Shown here piece by piece: positions 1-14,600 of a stretch of 64,000 nt of DNA (the first letter of the stretch is position 1; every line of letters starts with the position of its first letter). The translations under genes and the position numbers were made by a program. Source of the stretch: Anas platyrhynchos (taxonomy: Eukaryota > Chordata > Aves > Anseriformes > Anatidae). The notes beneath the pieces are model-generated. The model ran no database searches. It was not told where the DNA came from and saw only the letters and a program-made list of their open reading frames with translations. Where the stretch lies: the NCBI RefSeq assembly GCF_047663525.1, contig NC_092606.1:5454501-5518500 (forward strand). Direction: 5' to 3'.

Positions 1-3000
1 CAGAGAGATGGGACCTTGCTGCTGCAGCCCTGAAGGGCCACCCAGGACAAAACCAGGCATCACCTGCAGCCTAAACCAGGATACTCACTCCCCAAGCACG
101 CCCTTCTCACAAAGGGGTGCTTTAAAAACACACGGGTGGCGCAAAACCCTCCGTGATCGCATCCTCCCAGCTCTATCAAGATGGCCCTTGGGTTTCCCAC
201 GTGTTCTTTGCTCCCCCCCATTAGCAAGTCAGGAGCTCCTCCTGCAATTTTACTTGCAAAAATAAAGGGAAATAAAGGGAAAAAGTCTGGTTTCCCAGCT
301 GTGAGAAAGAGCACCGCGCACATTAACACCACGGCTTAGTGCCGAAACCTAATACAATAGGCAGAAAAGCTAAACGCTGAACATTTTAGTTCCCCACAGA
401 TAAATGAAAGCCTTACAGTCAGCAAGAAGAACAGCAGCCTTCTAGCTTGTGGCAAGCAGAAAGTGGGATTGAATCATTACTTGAAGAAGAACGTGTTTCA
501 ATTTCTATAAATAAAAACCTGCAAGGCACATTGCCAAAGAAGCGCAAGTCAATATAGCTTTTCTATATGCGCTGTCAAACTTTACTTTTAGACAGTATAT
601 TAATTACATAGTCAATAATTGTGGGTTTCATTAGTGTATTAAATACCTCAATCAATAATATTTATCCTTCTCAGAGACAGTCTTCACCAAAAAAAAAAGG
701 GAGGAGTATTTTTTGATCCTGCAGTTCAAGAAGTCAGTGCAGCATACCAGCAAGGCTCTAATGGAAAACATAAAACACCGGGAACGGACAAAAATTGGAT
801 TATTACTCTTATTTTTCAGCCTTTTGTACGATAAGCCATGAGGGAATTCCAAGAGCGAAAGTGATGGCCAAAAAAATTAGATTTCTTTCTCTTAATTGCC
901 CAGCAGTGATGTCAGAGTGGACATGACAAACGTTCGCGTCCGTCCTTTCCAGATCAGACAAGAACTGCACGGCAGCCAGGGTCTGCTCAGCCAACTTGCT
1001 GAGGGCAAGCTCTGAGCAAAAAACGTCCCAGTGGGACATCCCCAACCCGTCATGTATTGAAGTGCAGTTTTCTCGGTGCCCTCTTCCAAAGCAGGACCAT
1101 CCCAGGCCAACAGCATCCTTCTGAAAGGTACCGGAGCAGCGGGGACCTTCCCCGGGGTCACCCAAGATGGGCACCGTGGCACCAAGCATCAGGCAATAGG
1201 AAGAGTTCAGGAGGATTTTTTTTCAAGCTGTATTAAAACACTACCCATAGGTCCTTTCAAAGGGCAAGGAGGTTGGACAAAATGTGGAAAAAAAAAGCGC
1301 CTTTGGAAGTATCGGGTTTATTTTAAATAACTCGCAAGAACAGTAATATACAAGGATGGGAAAAGGGAAGTACTACGAGCAGCCTGGGAACACTCCCATA
1401 GGCACGCTTTTGGCATGGCAGAGAGGCTGAATTTAACAACAAATCAATGCACTATAAACAGGAAAAAAAAAAAAAATCTAAAAACAAACAACACCCCATC
1501 CCCAAACACAGACACCTAACTATTCAAATAAAATAAACAGAAAAATGCACAACAGTCCTCACGGAAGATCCATCTGGTGATTCAAACCACCTTTTTTTTT
1601 TTTTTAGATGTGTATGAATGAAACGCAAAAATGTAAACACGAGAAACAGACTCAAAAACCAAGACGAGGTCTCTGGGCCTCTTTGCATCCTCATAGATAA
1701 TATATTAAAGGGAATTTCCACTCCCTGTAACAAGGTTAGAGATATTTACTGCACAACTTCAATAGTTATAAGGCGCAGTGCGTTACGAACCACTCCCTAC
1801 CCAAAGAGGCTTTTGGGGCAGAAGCCTCCTCCATTGCACATTTCCATGACCATTTTGCACAAGAGAGAGAAAATCCCTGTTTCTCCCTCCTGCCTTAACC
1901 AGCAGGGGCTTCTCAAGAGGTGACTGCCTCCAGCAAGTGAGAGGGACTGCGGCGAGGGAGGTGGGCACGGTGCTTTCTCTTCCCAAGGGCCACCCAAAAC
2001 CAACCAAGAAAGGGCAAAGGGAGAGATGACGAAAGAGGACGTGGAGGGAAAGGACGCCCTTCCTCCCCCCCTCAAGATGTTCTGCTGCATCTTTGGGCAG
2101 CAAAAGCAAATATCACGGCGTATTAAGAATCAAAACATCAGACTCATCAAGTTCCACTCTCACACCCGTTGCACTAAAAGGACAATCCTACCGTGCTGGA
2201 ACACGAAGCCCACACACACACTCATCCAAGCTGCCAGGCGTAGCGTACACAGCGTAAAGCAACGACCTACCAGAAGCACGCAGTGTGTTTGCTGCGGAGC
2301 AGTGCAAGAAGCCCGTTTGTTTTTCACAACAGCTCCTCGAATAGATTACTGCTCAAGGCTTTATTTTGGGGAAACAAAAAAAAAAAAAAAAAACAACGCG
2401 CAAAAACCAATGCGTCTTAAAAATAAGATCTGACTCAAGCGCAATCTCCCCTCCAGAGACTCATAAGGGTCACCAAGAATTAATTTTAAATTGATGCGCA
2501 GTGAAAACAGTTAAATCATAACTGGGAATCGACACAAGCAGCCCAACGCCCGGACACAGCACAAAGGATGCTCCAAATCTTCCCTCAACACCCAGACCTC
2601 GGTGTTCTCATCCAGCTGCTTGAAACCAGCAGCCGCCCAGCTTCGTCTTTGCTTTGTATGTTTAGTTTAAAGCATTAGGAGCCACGGGACTCTTGGCTGC
2701 ACGGTTAGGAGGTATTCCAGCATCCTTTCACTCGAGCAAATACATGTTCAGTTCAGCCCTCCCGTGCAGCTGAGGGCACTCAGCAATAACCCGGACACGA
2801 ACCGGGGAGATTTACGATGCAGGGAAGGAAGAGCCAGACTCATTTGCCAATAATCCTAATTAGCATCGTGAGCCCACTGTCTTCTCCTTAATTGGCACCA
2901 GCGAAAGAGCCTGGAGCTCTCTAAGAGTCCCCTTTTCCACTGCCCCCCGTGAGCAGCTGCGGTGACACCAGGGTTTGGATAACAGCAGCCGCCTGGCAAT

Positions 3001-4700
3001 GAGCTGGGAGGCGAGGACAAGGACCAGGACCTGGCTGCACCTTTCCTGCCCTCCCTCCCAGCCCAGAGGCTGCTGCAGAACCTTGCTCCCCTTGGGCTGA
3101 CCAACTTCTCCTTAACCAGTTCCCTTCCACAGCTCGAGCCTGTGATCAGGGGAAGGAAGAGAGGTAGCCAAGATCCACATATATGTTTTATATAAGCCAT
3201 ATCCCCCTCCCGGGAATCATTTTGCTAAATTAGCTCTTCCAGGCCCCTCCTAAAAAAGCTCTTCGTTCTCCTACTCAGTGTATAGTCCTCCTCTGTATTC
3301 GCCCCAGCTGAGATTCTTTTTTGCCTCTATATGCAGACCAGAACCGTACATTGCATTCGAGATGAGATCTCACACCAGAGGCTTATATAATCCTATCGTA
3401 CTTGTATAGCTACACTAGAAATACCTTGCCTTACATAGCTTGATGTTTTTATCATATACTAGCTGATTAAAGCATGATTAAAACCCTCCAACTCTTCAGT
3501 CACTAATGAGCACCCACTTTATAGCAGGTTTTTCTCTTTTTTTATTAGTCCTCAAATAAATGACTTTTCACACCAACTGGTGAAGTTGATTTTCTGTTCC
3601 AGTTCTCAAGGTCACTCAGCTCTTCCTGACACCTCAATTCTCCCGAGTATTGATACCTGCCATCTCTGGTGCTCTGGCTGATGGCACAGAAAAGCCGGTG
3701 CTAGGGATGTGCAGCCAGTCCCTCGGGGAGAACGAGCTGCCCCAGGTGTGCGACATCGTCTCACGAAGCTGCACTGCCAGCAAATCCGTGCTAACACAGC
3801 TGCCTGTAAAACCTACCGGTGTACACAGGCCTGAGACTTCAAAATAGCCTCCAGGAGCATTTTGCTCAGTCTCCTCAGCTGGGAAAGGGGGGACAGGAAG
3901 GGAGGAGCAGAACTAGAAGACTGGTTAGCAGAGTGGAAAGATAGATTATCACCGCTAACCTACCATTTGTCAGTCCGGATCCGCGCTGAAGACTGTAATT
4001 TTCTAGTCAATGCTTTATAAGCAAGGTCAGAGGGAACAAATACTTCAATAAAAAATTCAAGGCATCAGCAGAAGAACCCAGTCATGATCCTCAGGATCCA
4101 AAAAAGAAGGGGCTGTTTGTGCAATTAATGGGCCTAGGATAATGTCCTTCACGTCCATCAATGGAAGTAGCATTTACAGCTCCTAAACATAAAGACTTAA
4201 AGATGACAAACAGGAAACGAGGGCACCACATGAATACGTGAAGAAACAGCGCTCTACGGCGCAAAATAAATAAATAAAATTTCAGGTTTGCTACCAGCGA
4301 CCCACTGCAGTATTGCCTGGATGCTTGGAGCTGTGCAGCAAATGCCAAGCTGTGAGCTGCAGCCAGGGAACACATAATTAATGTGATTAGGAGCACACAG
4401 AGCTAGCATGCTCTGCTGACTGAAAAGCCCAGTAGCATAATTACTGTTTTCTGTACTAGCTCTATGTCTGAACAAATCTCAAAGCCTGGTTAGTTTTAGA
4501 CTGCTGTGTAAACGTCAATAAAAATCCCAGAAGTGCCAGCTCATCAGCATTCTCAGGCACAGAAATGGTGAAAATATCACTGCATTTCCATGCTGTTAAC
4601 ATCAGGCAAAGAAGTCTCTCCATTCTTCACTCTAACCTTAGAGTTTGTAATAAGGTAACATCTCCCCCAAGTGAATGCTTATTATGAAAGCTAATTAATT
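1..4700. other. Non-coding flank beyond RPA1; no exon recognised
   Basis: I found no convincing exon here on either strand. The open frames are under 140 codons, have no family similarity I recognise and often run through A- or T-rich tracts. Apart from one old LINE fragment it looks like unique intergenic or 3' UTR DNA. In human the next gene is RTN4RL1, pointing towards RPA1, so part of this stretch could be the end of its 3' UTR on the plus strand (AATAAA occurs near 262, 510 and 1526). Nothing in the sequence proves that. Confidence 0.4.
3270..3660 (+). mobile_element. Ancient CR1-type LINE fragment (candidate)
   Basis: The stretch with GTACATTGCATTCGAGATGA, then CTTATATAAT and TAGAAATACCTTGCC, and later TTATTAGTCCTCAAATAAATG, resembles an old CR1-like family shared by birds, turtles and crocodilians. 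It is diverged and has no coding capacity. The call is from memory of the consensus and has not been searched. Confidence 0.45.
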
Positions 4701-4769
4701 GCTTTCCAGTAATGAGAAGTCTTTGGTGTTCAAAGAAAGCAAAATTCACTACACAGGAATTAAACAGTG

Positions 4770-4775
4770 TTTATT
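4770..4775 (-). terminator. Candidate RPA1 polyadenylation signal
   Basis: AATAAA on the minus strand, followed by a GT-rich stretch about 20 bases on. It would give RPA1 a 3' UTR of about 0.9 kb. An ATTAAA variant near 5432 is an alternative, so this assignment is tentative. Confidence 0.4.
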
Positions 4776-5664
4776 CAAACAAAGCTCCCCCCCCTTGAAA
4801 GACCTGTTTCTGATTAACATCATTACAAATACAACTAAAGAAAGTGAACATACAGACATACAAAATATATACGGGCAGGAAAAGTGCGCTAAATCAGTCA
4901 AAAACCTATAGTATTAATTGAAGTGAAAACTAAAGCAATGCTTTGTAGTTGCCTAGATTTCCCTGGGGGATGGAGAGTCAATGCTTATCTGCCTTCCTCA
5001 GAAGAGACAATTTTGATTAATATCAGACCCATCTGACTCAGTCTATTAAACCCTGAAGGAAGGATATTCTTCAGATATAAGAGATATGTCTTTGATTAAT
5101 AATTCTACCATATTGCCATTCCAAGCATTAACAACTGCATGGCACCTGTGGAAAAAGAAAGCCTTTGAATTCTACAGAAAAGAACTAACTTGTGCTAATA
5201 GACCTGTTCGCCTTCGTCCACGTCTGAAAGCTGCATGATGCTCTTCCTCCTACCCTCTGCTGAACAAGTCCAAGTGCCACGGTTGTCACTACTTCCTTGC
5301 AAAGACGACACAGTGGTTATATAATTCAGCTTTACGTACAGAGAGAAAGCAAAGTTACTTCAGACATTCTGAGTGCTTTGTCTAAAGATACTGACAATCT
5401 GTCTAGAGAATCCTCTTTAGCACTGTCACAGTTTAATAGACCACAACAGTCTCCAACATCATGGCCGTTTCGGTGCACTCTTAGTCACCAGGGGCGTATC
5501 TTCAGAGAAATGAATTAAATCACTTAGCCCACTACGCTGGACTACCATGCATGGTATAACTAATGCCAAATTGTCATACATGGGGTAAGGAAAAAGTCAG
5601 TGTAACATCCTCTCTTTGAGTTCTTCCTGCAAGTTTTAGCTTTGATGAATTAGCAGCAGCCTTC

Positions 5665-8600
5665 TCACCCTAGCTGAGCATTTCTCCTGATGTTTGCGAT
5701 CAACCTCTTGCTGTATTCTCTGTAGTTTACGGGTTTGACATCCGTTGCTGTAGCCTTAATACGGGATTCGTCCTGTGAAAGAGAAAAATGGCATGCAAAG
5801 AGTGCTCAGCAAAAGAATGCTCAGTTCTAACCTCCTCCTGCCCTCACTGTTCTTGGTACCAGGGTTAGCTAGGTGAGCAAACCTGACTCCCAGAGCAGCT
5901 ACACTCTGGTTACAAGCCAGATTTGAGGAACCTGAGAGGGAGCAGCTTTAAAGGCAGTGACCAAGGCTGACAGTACTTGCTGTGAGCAAGTACCTTAGGA
6001 AACTTCTCTGCACAAACATAAGAGGAGGAAGCCATCTCTTATGGAGGCAAGTCAAACTGCAAAAGCCATATGCTACATTATTTGCATTTTGGAGGATACT
6101 TACATTGTAAGTCTCCAGTTTTACTCTGATCCTGAACTCATACGTGTTGAAGTTGGCATTTTGGAAGACTTCTTCAAATGCCTGCTCATTCTGTGAGAAG
6201 GACAAAAGACACATCAGCTGCAGTCACCCAAGCTTCTGGTAGTACCAGGAATTTTCAGAACAGTTCATCTCTTGCTGATATTGGCAAAATATTGGAACTA
6301 ACTGGATCATGCACGCAGACCTGAATTTTCCATCAAATTTTAGATGCCAAAACAATCGCTTAAAGTTTTTTGAGAGAAAATTTAGTTCAGAGTGAAAAAT
6401 CTTTTTAGCAACCTAAACAAAACAACGTATAGCTGCAGTGCGCCTGCATCCAGAAATACAGAACGAAAACATTATAAATCTGCATAAGATTCTCTCACGC
6501 AGCTTAACTGGCTATTTCTGATGTTCTGCAACAATCAGACACTGACAGAGTTAACTACTTCCCTATTAATTGTCTTATTAAGCATTCAGCTCCTCTGCTT
6601 ATACATCAAGGTTGTATGTATCCTTCACATCCTGACAGACCTATTTAAGAGGATGCTCCATAAAAAGTGGATGCATGTTTTGAAAGTGCTTTTATAACCA
6701 CTAGAAGACCATGTCACATTCACAGCATAAGCTACTTCTAATTACCATATGAATACTAAACATAATCATCATTTATTACAGACAATTTGTCAAAACAGTA
6801 GAAAAGAATTAGACAAGTTGTGAAGACCATGGAAAAAAAGTTTATTTTTGTAAAAACGCATTATAAAATCTTAGCTGACATTCCACCAAAATCCTGCTGC
6901 CCCGTGATGATACAGACATGCAATTACCATCACAGCTCTCCACCAAACGCACTTGACTTGATCAGTCAGTCCAGAAGGTGACAGAGCATTTGGTCCAGAG
7001 CTGAACCCACCTCAGTTTCACTCACATTTCAAGTATGAAAACGGCTGGTTTTAAAGTGCGTGGCACTCTTTTACACTACGGAATGATTCTTCTAAGGTTT
7101 AGGAAGGTACAACAAATGAAGGAGAACATGTAGCCAGCTGCAGACTGCAACATTTCAGCATATGCTTCCTGAATAATGAAAACCCTTTCTTGTGACCATC
7201 ATATGGATTAGAGGATGAGAAAGCTCGCTTTATGAAGTGTTTGGCTCCTGTTTCCACCTCTGCCACAAACTACACGGACCATTAGTGAGCGGAAAATGCT
7301 GTTAGCACACCAGTCACTGCTACTCTGCATTACCTCCTTTCATAACAAGTACGGCAGAGAAGGAGATGAAAGACCTTGCACGCACATCTATGCTTAGCAC
7401 GGCATGGCTGTACGTGGACTCAATACACCCTGTAAGCAGTTGACTTCCACCAACTTCACAGGGCACTAGACGAGGTCTTCAGAGAAAAAACACTAAGATA
7501 AGCTTACTGAAAATGCATCGAGTACCGTTTTTAAAGCTCATAAAAGTGTCAAATCAAAACCAATTTCTCCTGGAACACAAAGCATTCCTGCTCAAGGGCT
7601 CATTCCATATTATACTCCATTTTCTATCCCTGGCCATTTCCATTAGACAGCTCTTCAAAAGACATTACATGTTTGTATTGTTACATAGGATCTGCTGTCT
7701 CTCCTTCCCCACTCTCTTCAGCATTAGAAGTGACTAAGAAATTTTGTTTGAACTCTAGCAGAGATTAAGCATGACTGAACTAAGAAAATATTGACAAGTT
7801 AAGAATGTCTGAAAATGGAAATTCAGAAGTGTAGGCACATCTAATTAGAATGCCATAGCAATACATCTTCCTACAGAGCAGAGGTGTCCAGCCTTCAGGA
7901 TACCACAAAAGTTTCAGCATCTAACAACCACAAGCTTTATGCCACTTACCTTACAGAATAAAAGTGCAGGAAATTTCCAAACACCGTTCCTGTATGTAAA
8001 TAACAGGAAAACTAGCCCCACTTCGTAGAAATGGATGAGGTCTACAACAGTGTCTCGGGACAATCAGGATTACAGCCTCAAGAATCCCTTCTGGCTCACA
8101 TCCTCCCACAACCAAGCAATAGGTTAACCAACATCTGGAATATCTATGGAGCCCTAATATCAATCATACTATAGCCTTAGCCTGGAAGCACAGCAGTGTT
8201 CATATACAATTCAAGAACTTAATCTGTTTTCCAGATCGTTACGAAATAAAACCACACAGATTTTATATAGTAGACAACTAAAAGCAAGAAGACATTATTT
8301 TGGTAGGAAGAAAGGAAAATGCAGCAGAGAAGCACAGAGACAGAGGGAAGAAAATACTGTCTGTTAGTGTTTAATGGCTTACAGCCACCTTAAAAACTGT
8401 TCTAATCTGCCAAAGAAAGATTACTTAAGCATCTCTGCAAATGACCTATTTTAAAAGTCATAGTTTTTGTATTGCCCACAAAGTTTCTGGTAATACTTGG
8501 TGGAAAAAAAGCGCCTTCAGAAGAGGGCAAACACACATTAGTTCAAAAAGCTTCCTGCCTACTTACAAAGATACATACAAAGCGTTCTGGAACTTTTTGG

Positions 8601-11600
8601 TTTTGTAAACAATTTTTTGGAACACATGAGAAATAACGCTGTTAGTATTCATGGCTAAAACAGTTTTTCACATATCCTTCCAATCTAGGTACAATGATAA
8701 AACAGCCTGTCCTTTCAACTGTAGTCAATGTGTTAAAGCTGTCAATAGCACTACAACCTTGAGGGCTGACAAGCAGCCAGCTGTCTCTCAAGGTCCAGGT
8801 GATAAGGGACAGGCTGATCTTCAGCTTAAAAGTCAAAAGAGCTCAGAGGTAGACAGACTGATTGTGGGAGCAAACCATGGGGAAAACCAGGCAAATCTCT
8901 GTTCTCCAGGCAGATGGCCCATGGAAAATAATTCTGAAAAGAGTAAAGTCCCTGCCAAGAACTTCAGACTACGGAGAAGCAATGATTTGTGAACTTGCAA
9001 AAGATTCTGAAGCCTAACATCTGGAGGAAATCTCTGGCCACCAGACCCCTGAGTTGGCCCATCAGCTCAGAGAACGGGCAAGATCGTGTTCTCGTCAGAT
9101 GATGTAGAATATCCCTCTCTTCCAGTGGGCCTTTTCAATTTGTTTTAATAATGCTATTAATTTCTGCTGAAACTACGTGAACATAATCCAATGCCCTTGC
9201 CATGTCTCAACTTAGGAGTTCTGTACGTCTGCACATAGAGACCACACTCTCTGCTGGATCAGCACTCGTATTCTGCGGGCACGTTACATCTTTCTCCAAG
9301 TTTCCTTCTAATTCAATGTCACAAGAATATTTCCTCACCGGTACAATAAGAAAAAGCAGGAAATTTGAGGGCTGCCTAACAACGGGATATATAAAATACA
9401 GATCAACTTCTAGACATTTACTAAAGACTTAATAAGCTAGCTGACTGACCTTTTCCTTCAGTTCTCCCAGGAAAGCAGCACTTTGCCCAAGAATGAATTC
9501 TGCTGTGTCTTGGAAGCAAGTCACCCACTGATACTCTAGACAGTCTGCAATGGTCACCTAAATCAAGAAATACAAACAAATTAAGCAAACAACAAACAAT
9601 ATCCCCCAGTTGCCTAATATTTAAGTACAACAGTATGAGAGAGATTTATTTCACAGTTAAAAAGCCTCACACACTATCGGTACTTTCCATAACCAGGGTT
9701 GAAGACAATGACATATTATTTTGCTTTTTAAAAGAGCTCCATAGAACGTCACAGTCATTTAAAGTAAGTTAATATCGATAGCACTTTGTTTACTATTATG
9801 ATCTTGTTGGTCTTTTCCTGTGACACAATGATGTATGTTCAGTTCCTTTCCTCTGCCACTGATGGGCTGTGAACAAGAACAGGTAGCCCAGAATGGTAGC
9901 ATCCAAGGGTGACACCAGCAAGACTGCAGCCTGCATTTACTTAGTACAGACACGAGAACTTGAGCATAAATACATGTACCGTGCTATGAGACAACTACCA
10001 AAACGTTCAAGGACAAGACAGAGCAGTAAACAGATCAAGTACTAGCCTTGTATATGAGGTTGCTTTAACAATTAGGAATGTGAAAATAGGAGAAACTCTT
10101 CTGAAGGCCACAATTTTAACCTCTGTATTCCCTTTATATTCCCTGAGAGGGGCTCTGCTATGTTAAGTAGCGCGTGTATTCCTAGAAGTTATCTGCTAGA
10201 AATTATTCAGAAGCAGTGTATGTTTTAGTGAGATTGCAGGGATAGTTCCCCTTTCTCTGCGTGCCCACCTGGCACAGCATTTCTAAGCAGCAGTTACAAC
10301 TCTAATTTATAATGTAAAACAGAAAAAGGTTCAACGCTTATGGGATAAGCGGGCATCACAATAATCCTCAGACAGCTCTCTGAAGCAGGCTCCATTAAAG
10401 CATGAGACAGAACAATACCTACAAAAAAATGTACTAAATATAGGTAGCAGCTGTAAAAGTGCAATTACTGCTCTCCAGAAATGCCATTTTACTTCAGTTT
10501 ATCTTCACTACTGAAGAGGCGTAGGCCATCTGTACTCTGCACTGCATAGTACACTTGGAAACCAGCATCAACTCAGCTAGCATCAACTTTTTGGCAAAGA
10601 GAAAAGCTTTTAATTGGAGCACTAGGAAAACAAACTGCTAATCAGCTCAATGAAACATTCCTCACCTAGGCACAGCATACAAGCCGTTTAAATATCCTCT
10701 CATCCACAGGCACTTTATAGACAGACAAACAGCACTTCTAAGACCCCGTTCTCGCAAAACATTTCAACTTGGACTGTCCGGGGAAAGCAGTCAGCGAAAA
10801 GCACCGGGCTCCTCTAGTCCACGTACTTACCAGAAGCATCATGCGGTACTTGAAATTGGGGAATTCACGATCACACTTTTCACAACGATACAGTCCATTC
10901 TGTTGGTCTATCACTTTCTTATTGCAATCCTGAGAGGGACAGGCCTGGTACATGCAGTTCTCTTTGCGCAGATGTACTACTGTGCCCACACAGCTAAAAT
11001 AATCCGCCTAGGAGAGTGAGTGTGCAACATTAGCCTCAAAACACTCAAATGTTTTCCAATTCTGAATTAACTACAAAGCAAGGCACCCATACTTGGATAT
11101 TTAAGATTAGAAAGCTTAACAGCTATGGATTATTGGGAAACTGTAAATCAACCCCTCTGTTGCAATCATTTCCAGGCTTCCATTATGTTAAACAAAGTCT
11201 CTACAGCAAGATTATTTTGTGTTTCCATTGCGGGAAACTCTGATTGCTAGGTTTTCTTTAGATAAAGCATATTTGCTTTTCCATTGTGTCCGTTCAAATC
11301 TCTACTTTTTCACAGGATTAAGATTCTGCACTTTCCTATGCTTCTTTTGGGAGTCAGTACAAAAACCAGAAAGCCTACTGTGTAGTATTACAGATAAGCG
11401 TTTGATTAAACTATAGCCCACAGAACAAAAATACCCACTCGCCACGGTAAAATAATCATCCTAATGGTTTAAGACCACAGTCAAGTCTTTCAACAGATCA
11501 ACAGAGGTTGATTAAGAAGCATGTGCAAGAAATGTCACAGAAAACCGCTGAATTACAGGTAAAGTTTTGTGCTTAGATAAAAGTTCTTCTGTATCCTGAA

Positions 11601-14600
11601 TGGCTTAGCACTTAAGTTGGAAACACAAAAATGTTTTTAAACCAGTCAAGGAGCAGTTTAAGCCTAGAGAGGCTACTGAACTGGAATGCCAGAGCCGTGG
11701 GTCTTATTCCTAGCTTTTCTATTGAACTAGTGTGCACCCTTGAAAACCACTTCCTCTTAATGCACCTGTTCCTCCTATAATACCTCGTGCTATTTATATA
11801 CATTTGCAAAGATGCAAACATCTTTGGGGTAGACTATTTTTTACTATTTACGCAAGGCTCTGAATTCTCTTGCAAACAAAGGATCATGTTGCAACATCAG
11901 CAATGAACCTGGATTCAGCTCTTAAAAAACAGCTACAGAGTAAGCACGTATTGCTCAACAATGTGACACTTCCAATAAGCTTTTTGTTATCCCCCTCTCC
12001 AACACACAAGGCTTGCATTCAGCTGCCATGCTCTACCTTATCTCCTTGTCCCAAGTTCTCAGCTTTGACTTCATACAAAGTTTTCCAGTTGGTGTTCACC
12101 CCAGGTGCTGAGCCTCTTACATCAGAGATCGAGGAGCATTCCAGAAGCTGCCCCTCGGAGTCAAACCTGGAACCACAAAGATGCACTTCTATTTTTGGAT
12201 AGCAGACCATGCAGACTTATCAAAAGCTTACGTTTAGTTTCATGTACTTAATACGTGCGGGATTTTTTTTTCTTTTTTAAAAATCAATGATTGCAAAGGA
12301 AACAATTACAGTAATTTGTGTATATTGCAAACAAAAATAGCATTTCAGAATAAGTTAATACTCTGACTTAATTAGCACAGTATTTTATAAACCCACAAAA
12401 GGAGGACAGCTTTGTTCTATATAACTGCAATTTGTTTGCCAGCTAGTGGTCAAACCACGCACTGCACGCTTCTTAAAGGCAGGCAGATAACAAGATTTAA
12501 GGGCATCAAGATATTTCCATAATTAAAATTAAATTACACGGTACCATTATCTTTGCAGCAGCTTCAAAAGAAAAAGAAAATAGCATTGAACAAATTATGC
12601 TTCCTGTGTTAAAGTAAGAAAGCACTCCTTTTCAGAAAAAGATTGTACTATCATCCCATTCAGGCGTTTTCTGTGATTTAAGAAACACACCAAAAGGACT
12701 CAGAAACTGAGCATAATTAAAATATGACAGCAATAGCTAAGATCCACAATCAATTTCATCTTCAACAACCCTCTGAAGTATTGAAGCACTGCTCAATCTG
12801 ACAAATGGCGAATGCCAACACAAATATTTTACCCGTGTTTGAAGGATTTAGCCAGAACGTGAACTCAGGATTCACAAAACCTAATGCTGCAGGGACTTCA
12901 CCCCATTAGCACATACACCACGTCTCACTGTGCTAGGAGCTGCAGCAGACAATTTAGCAACTACCTACTCTACAAGCAGTAATGAAGCACTAAGAAATCA
13001 TTTTGTTTTCCTGACAACAGCAAAACTATCTGAAACTATTTTGCTATCTGAAAAATATCTGATAAGGAAGAGACACTCTAAGAAGTCAACAGTTCCTCCA
13101 GTACATACTAACAGAGTACACATAAAGTGGAAAAAGCCTACTATAAATAAATAAATAAATACTGCTCTCTCAGCTAGTTACTCAAAGTAGAGTTGGTCAA
13201 AAGTCTGATTTCACACTGCCTTGCAAGGCTTTGGGTCAGCGTGCACTACTCCTACAGAACCCATACCGTCTGCTCCCCTTCCTCAGTACTTTACAGACTG
13301 CTCAAATTCAGACAAACAATAAAATGAATACTTCACAGCAGGCTGAAATGAATCAACACAAACACAGTCATACCATCCTCGAAGCTTAAAAGCCTCTGGG
13401 GTATCAGGGTTGACAACAACTGTACTCGACGACAGGACAGAGAGGCTTCTACCACCAAAATCAGAGACTCGGGCTCCTTTGATGGCTACCACAGGTTGTC
13501 TAGAACCATCAAATGTGTCAGCCTGCATGTGCAGAAAAAAAAAAGCATTAGTAAGTACACTACAATAGAGATACTGAACTTCTGGTCATAATTCATGGAT
13601 CATGACAAAAGACAAAATCTAAATCAAACTATCTTACCATATTTGGGAGGTATGGTTTTCAAAAATATCACTAGAAGTTTATGAAAAGGCAGCTAACAAT
13701 CCTAATACTCCATTTCTCAGGAAACTGGAGAAACTCTATATTGATGCTGGAGCTGTACACGACTAGTTTGGAGAAAATGGATTGCTCTCCTCCTTTGGGA
13801 GCTTTACACAAGGATTTTAGAAACAGAGATGGGTTATGGGAATGGAGGTTTCTCTGAACAGAGGTTATTTGGTCAGATCACACTCTTTGGGACATCAAAC
13901 AACTCACTTGGCTTGACTGAGCCAATCACGTCTCTTCTACTACAGCTTAAAAAGTAGAAGCATAGGTATGCTGACCAAACACTTTTTCTCAACTTTGCAT
14001 TTTCTGTTTTTAATCTCATAAAGCTGCTTTAATGCTGTCCAGTTGCCATCAGTTTGTTATCCGAGTGAAGTCTGACACTAACAAAGAACCTCTTGGCACT
14101 AGAGAGGCTTTGAAAGGTATAGATTTTCAGGACCCCACACCACTTAATGAGCAAGGAGAGGATCATGTGCTTAAAGACCACAAATGAGCTAGAGTTAGCA
14201 GAAGCATTCACTGTATCCATGGGATACAAAATAACACACAACAGCTTGGCAGTTAGGGCAATGACTGTTATTGGGCAGATACAGATTCTAACCCTAAGTG
14301 TACCAGCTGCAGGCTGTAAGTCACTTCCCCTTAATGCTTGTTGTTATCTCTAGGAGTGAAAAGATTTAACTTTGTAAAATGCAGATCTCGCTGATCTCTT
14401 GAGAGTTACACAAGAAATTCATCACTGGTAATCTCTCCTGTAACCAGCTGGTTCAACCTCAAAACTCTGTGATACTGAACCTCAGTTTACTTCATTTCCA
14501 CCAGCAGAGGGTTAATGTTTAGCCACCTACTTGATCATTTAGCAACAAAGCATCGCCGCCAAGCTGGCAGGATCACTCCCATTTTATAGACCAGAATTTA

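Noticed and set aside
1-2433. Possible coding exons of a neighbouring gene such as RTN4RL1
   Set aside because: None of the frames shows leucine-rich repeats or other recognisable sequence. At most its 3' UTR could be present.
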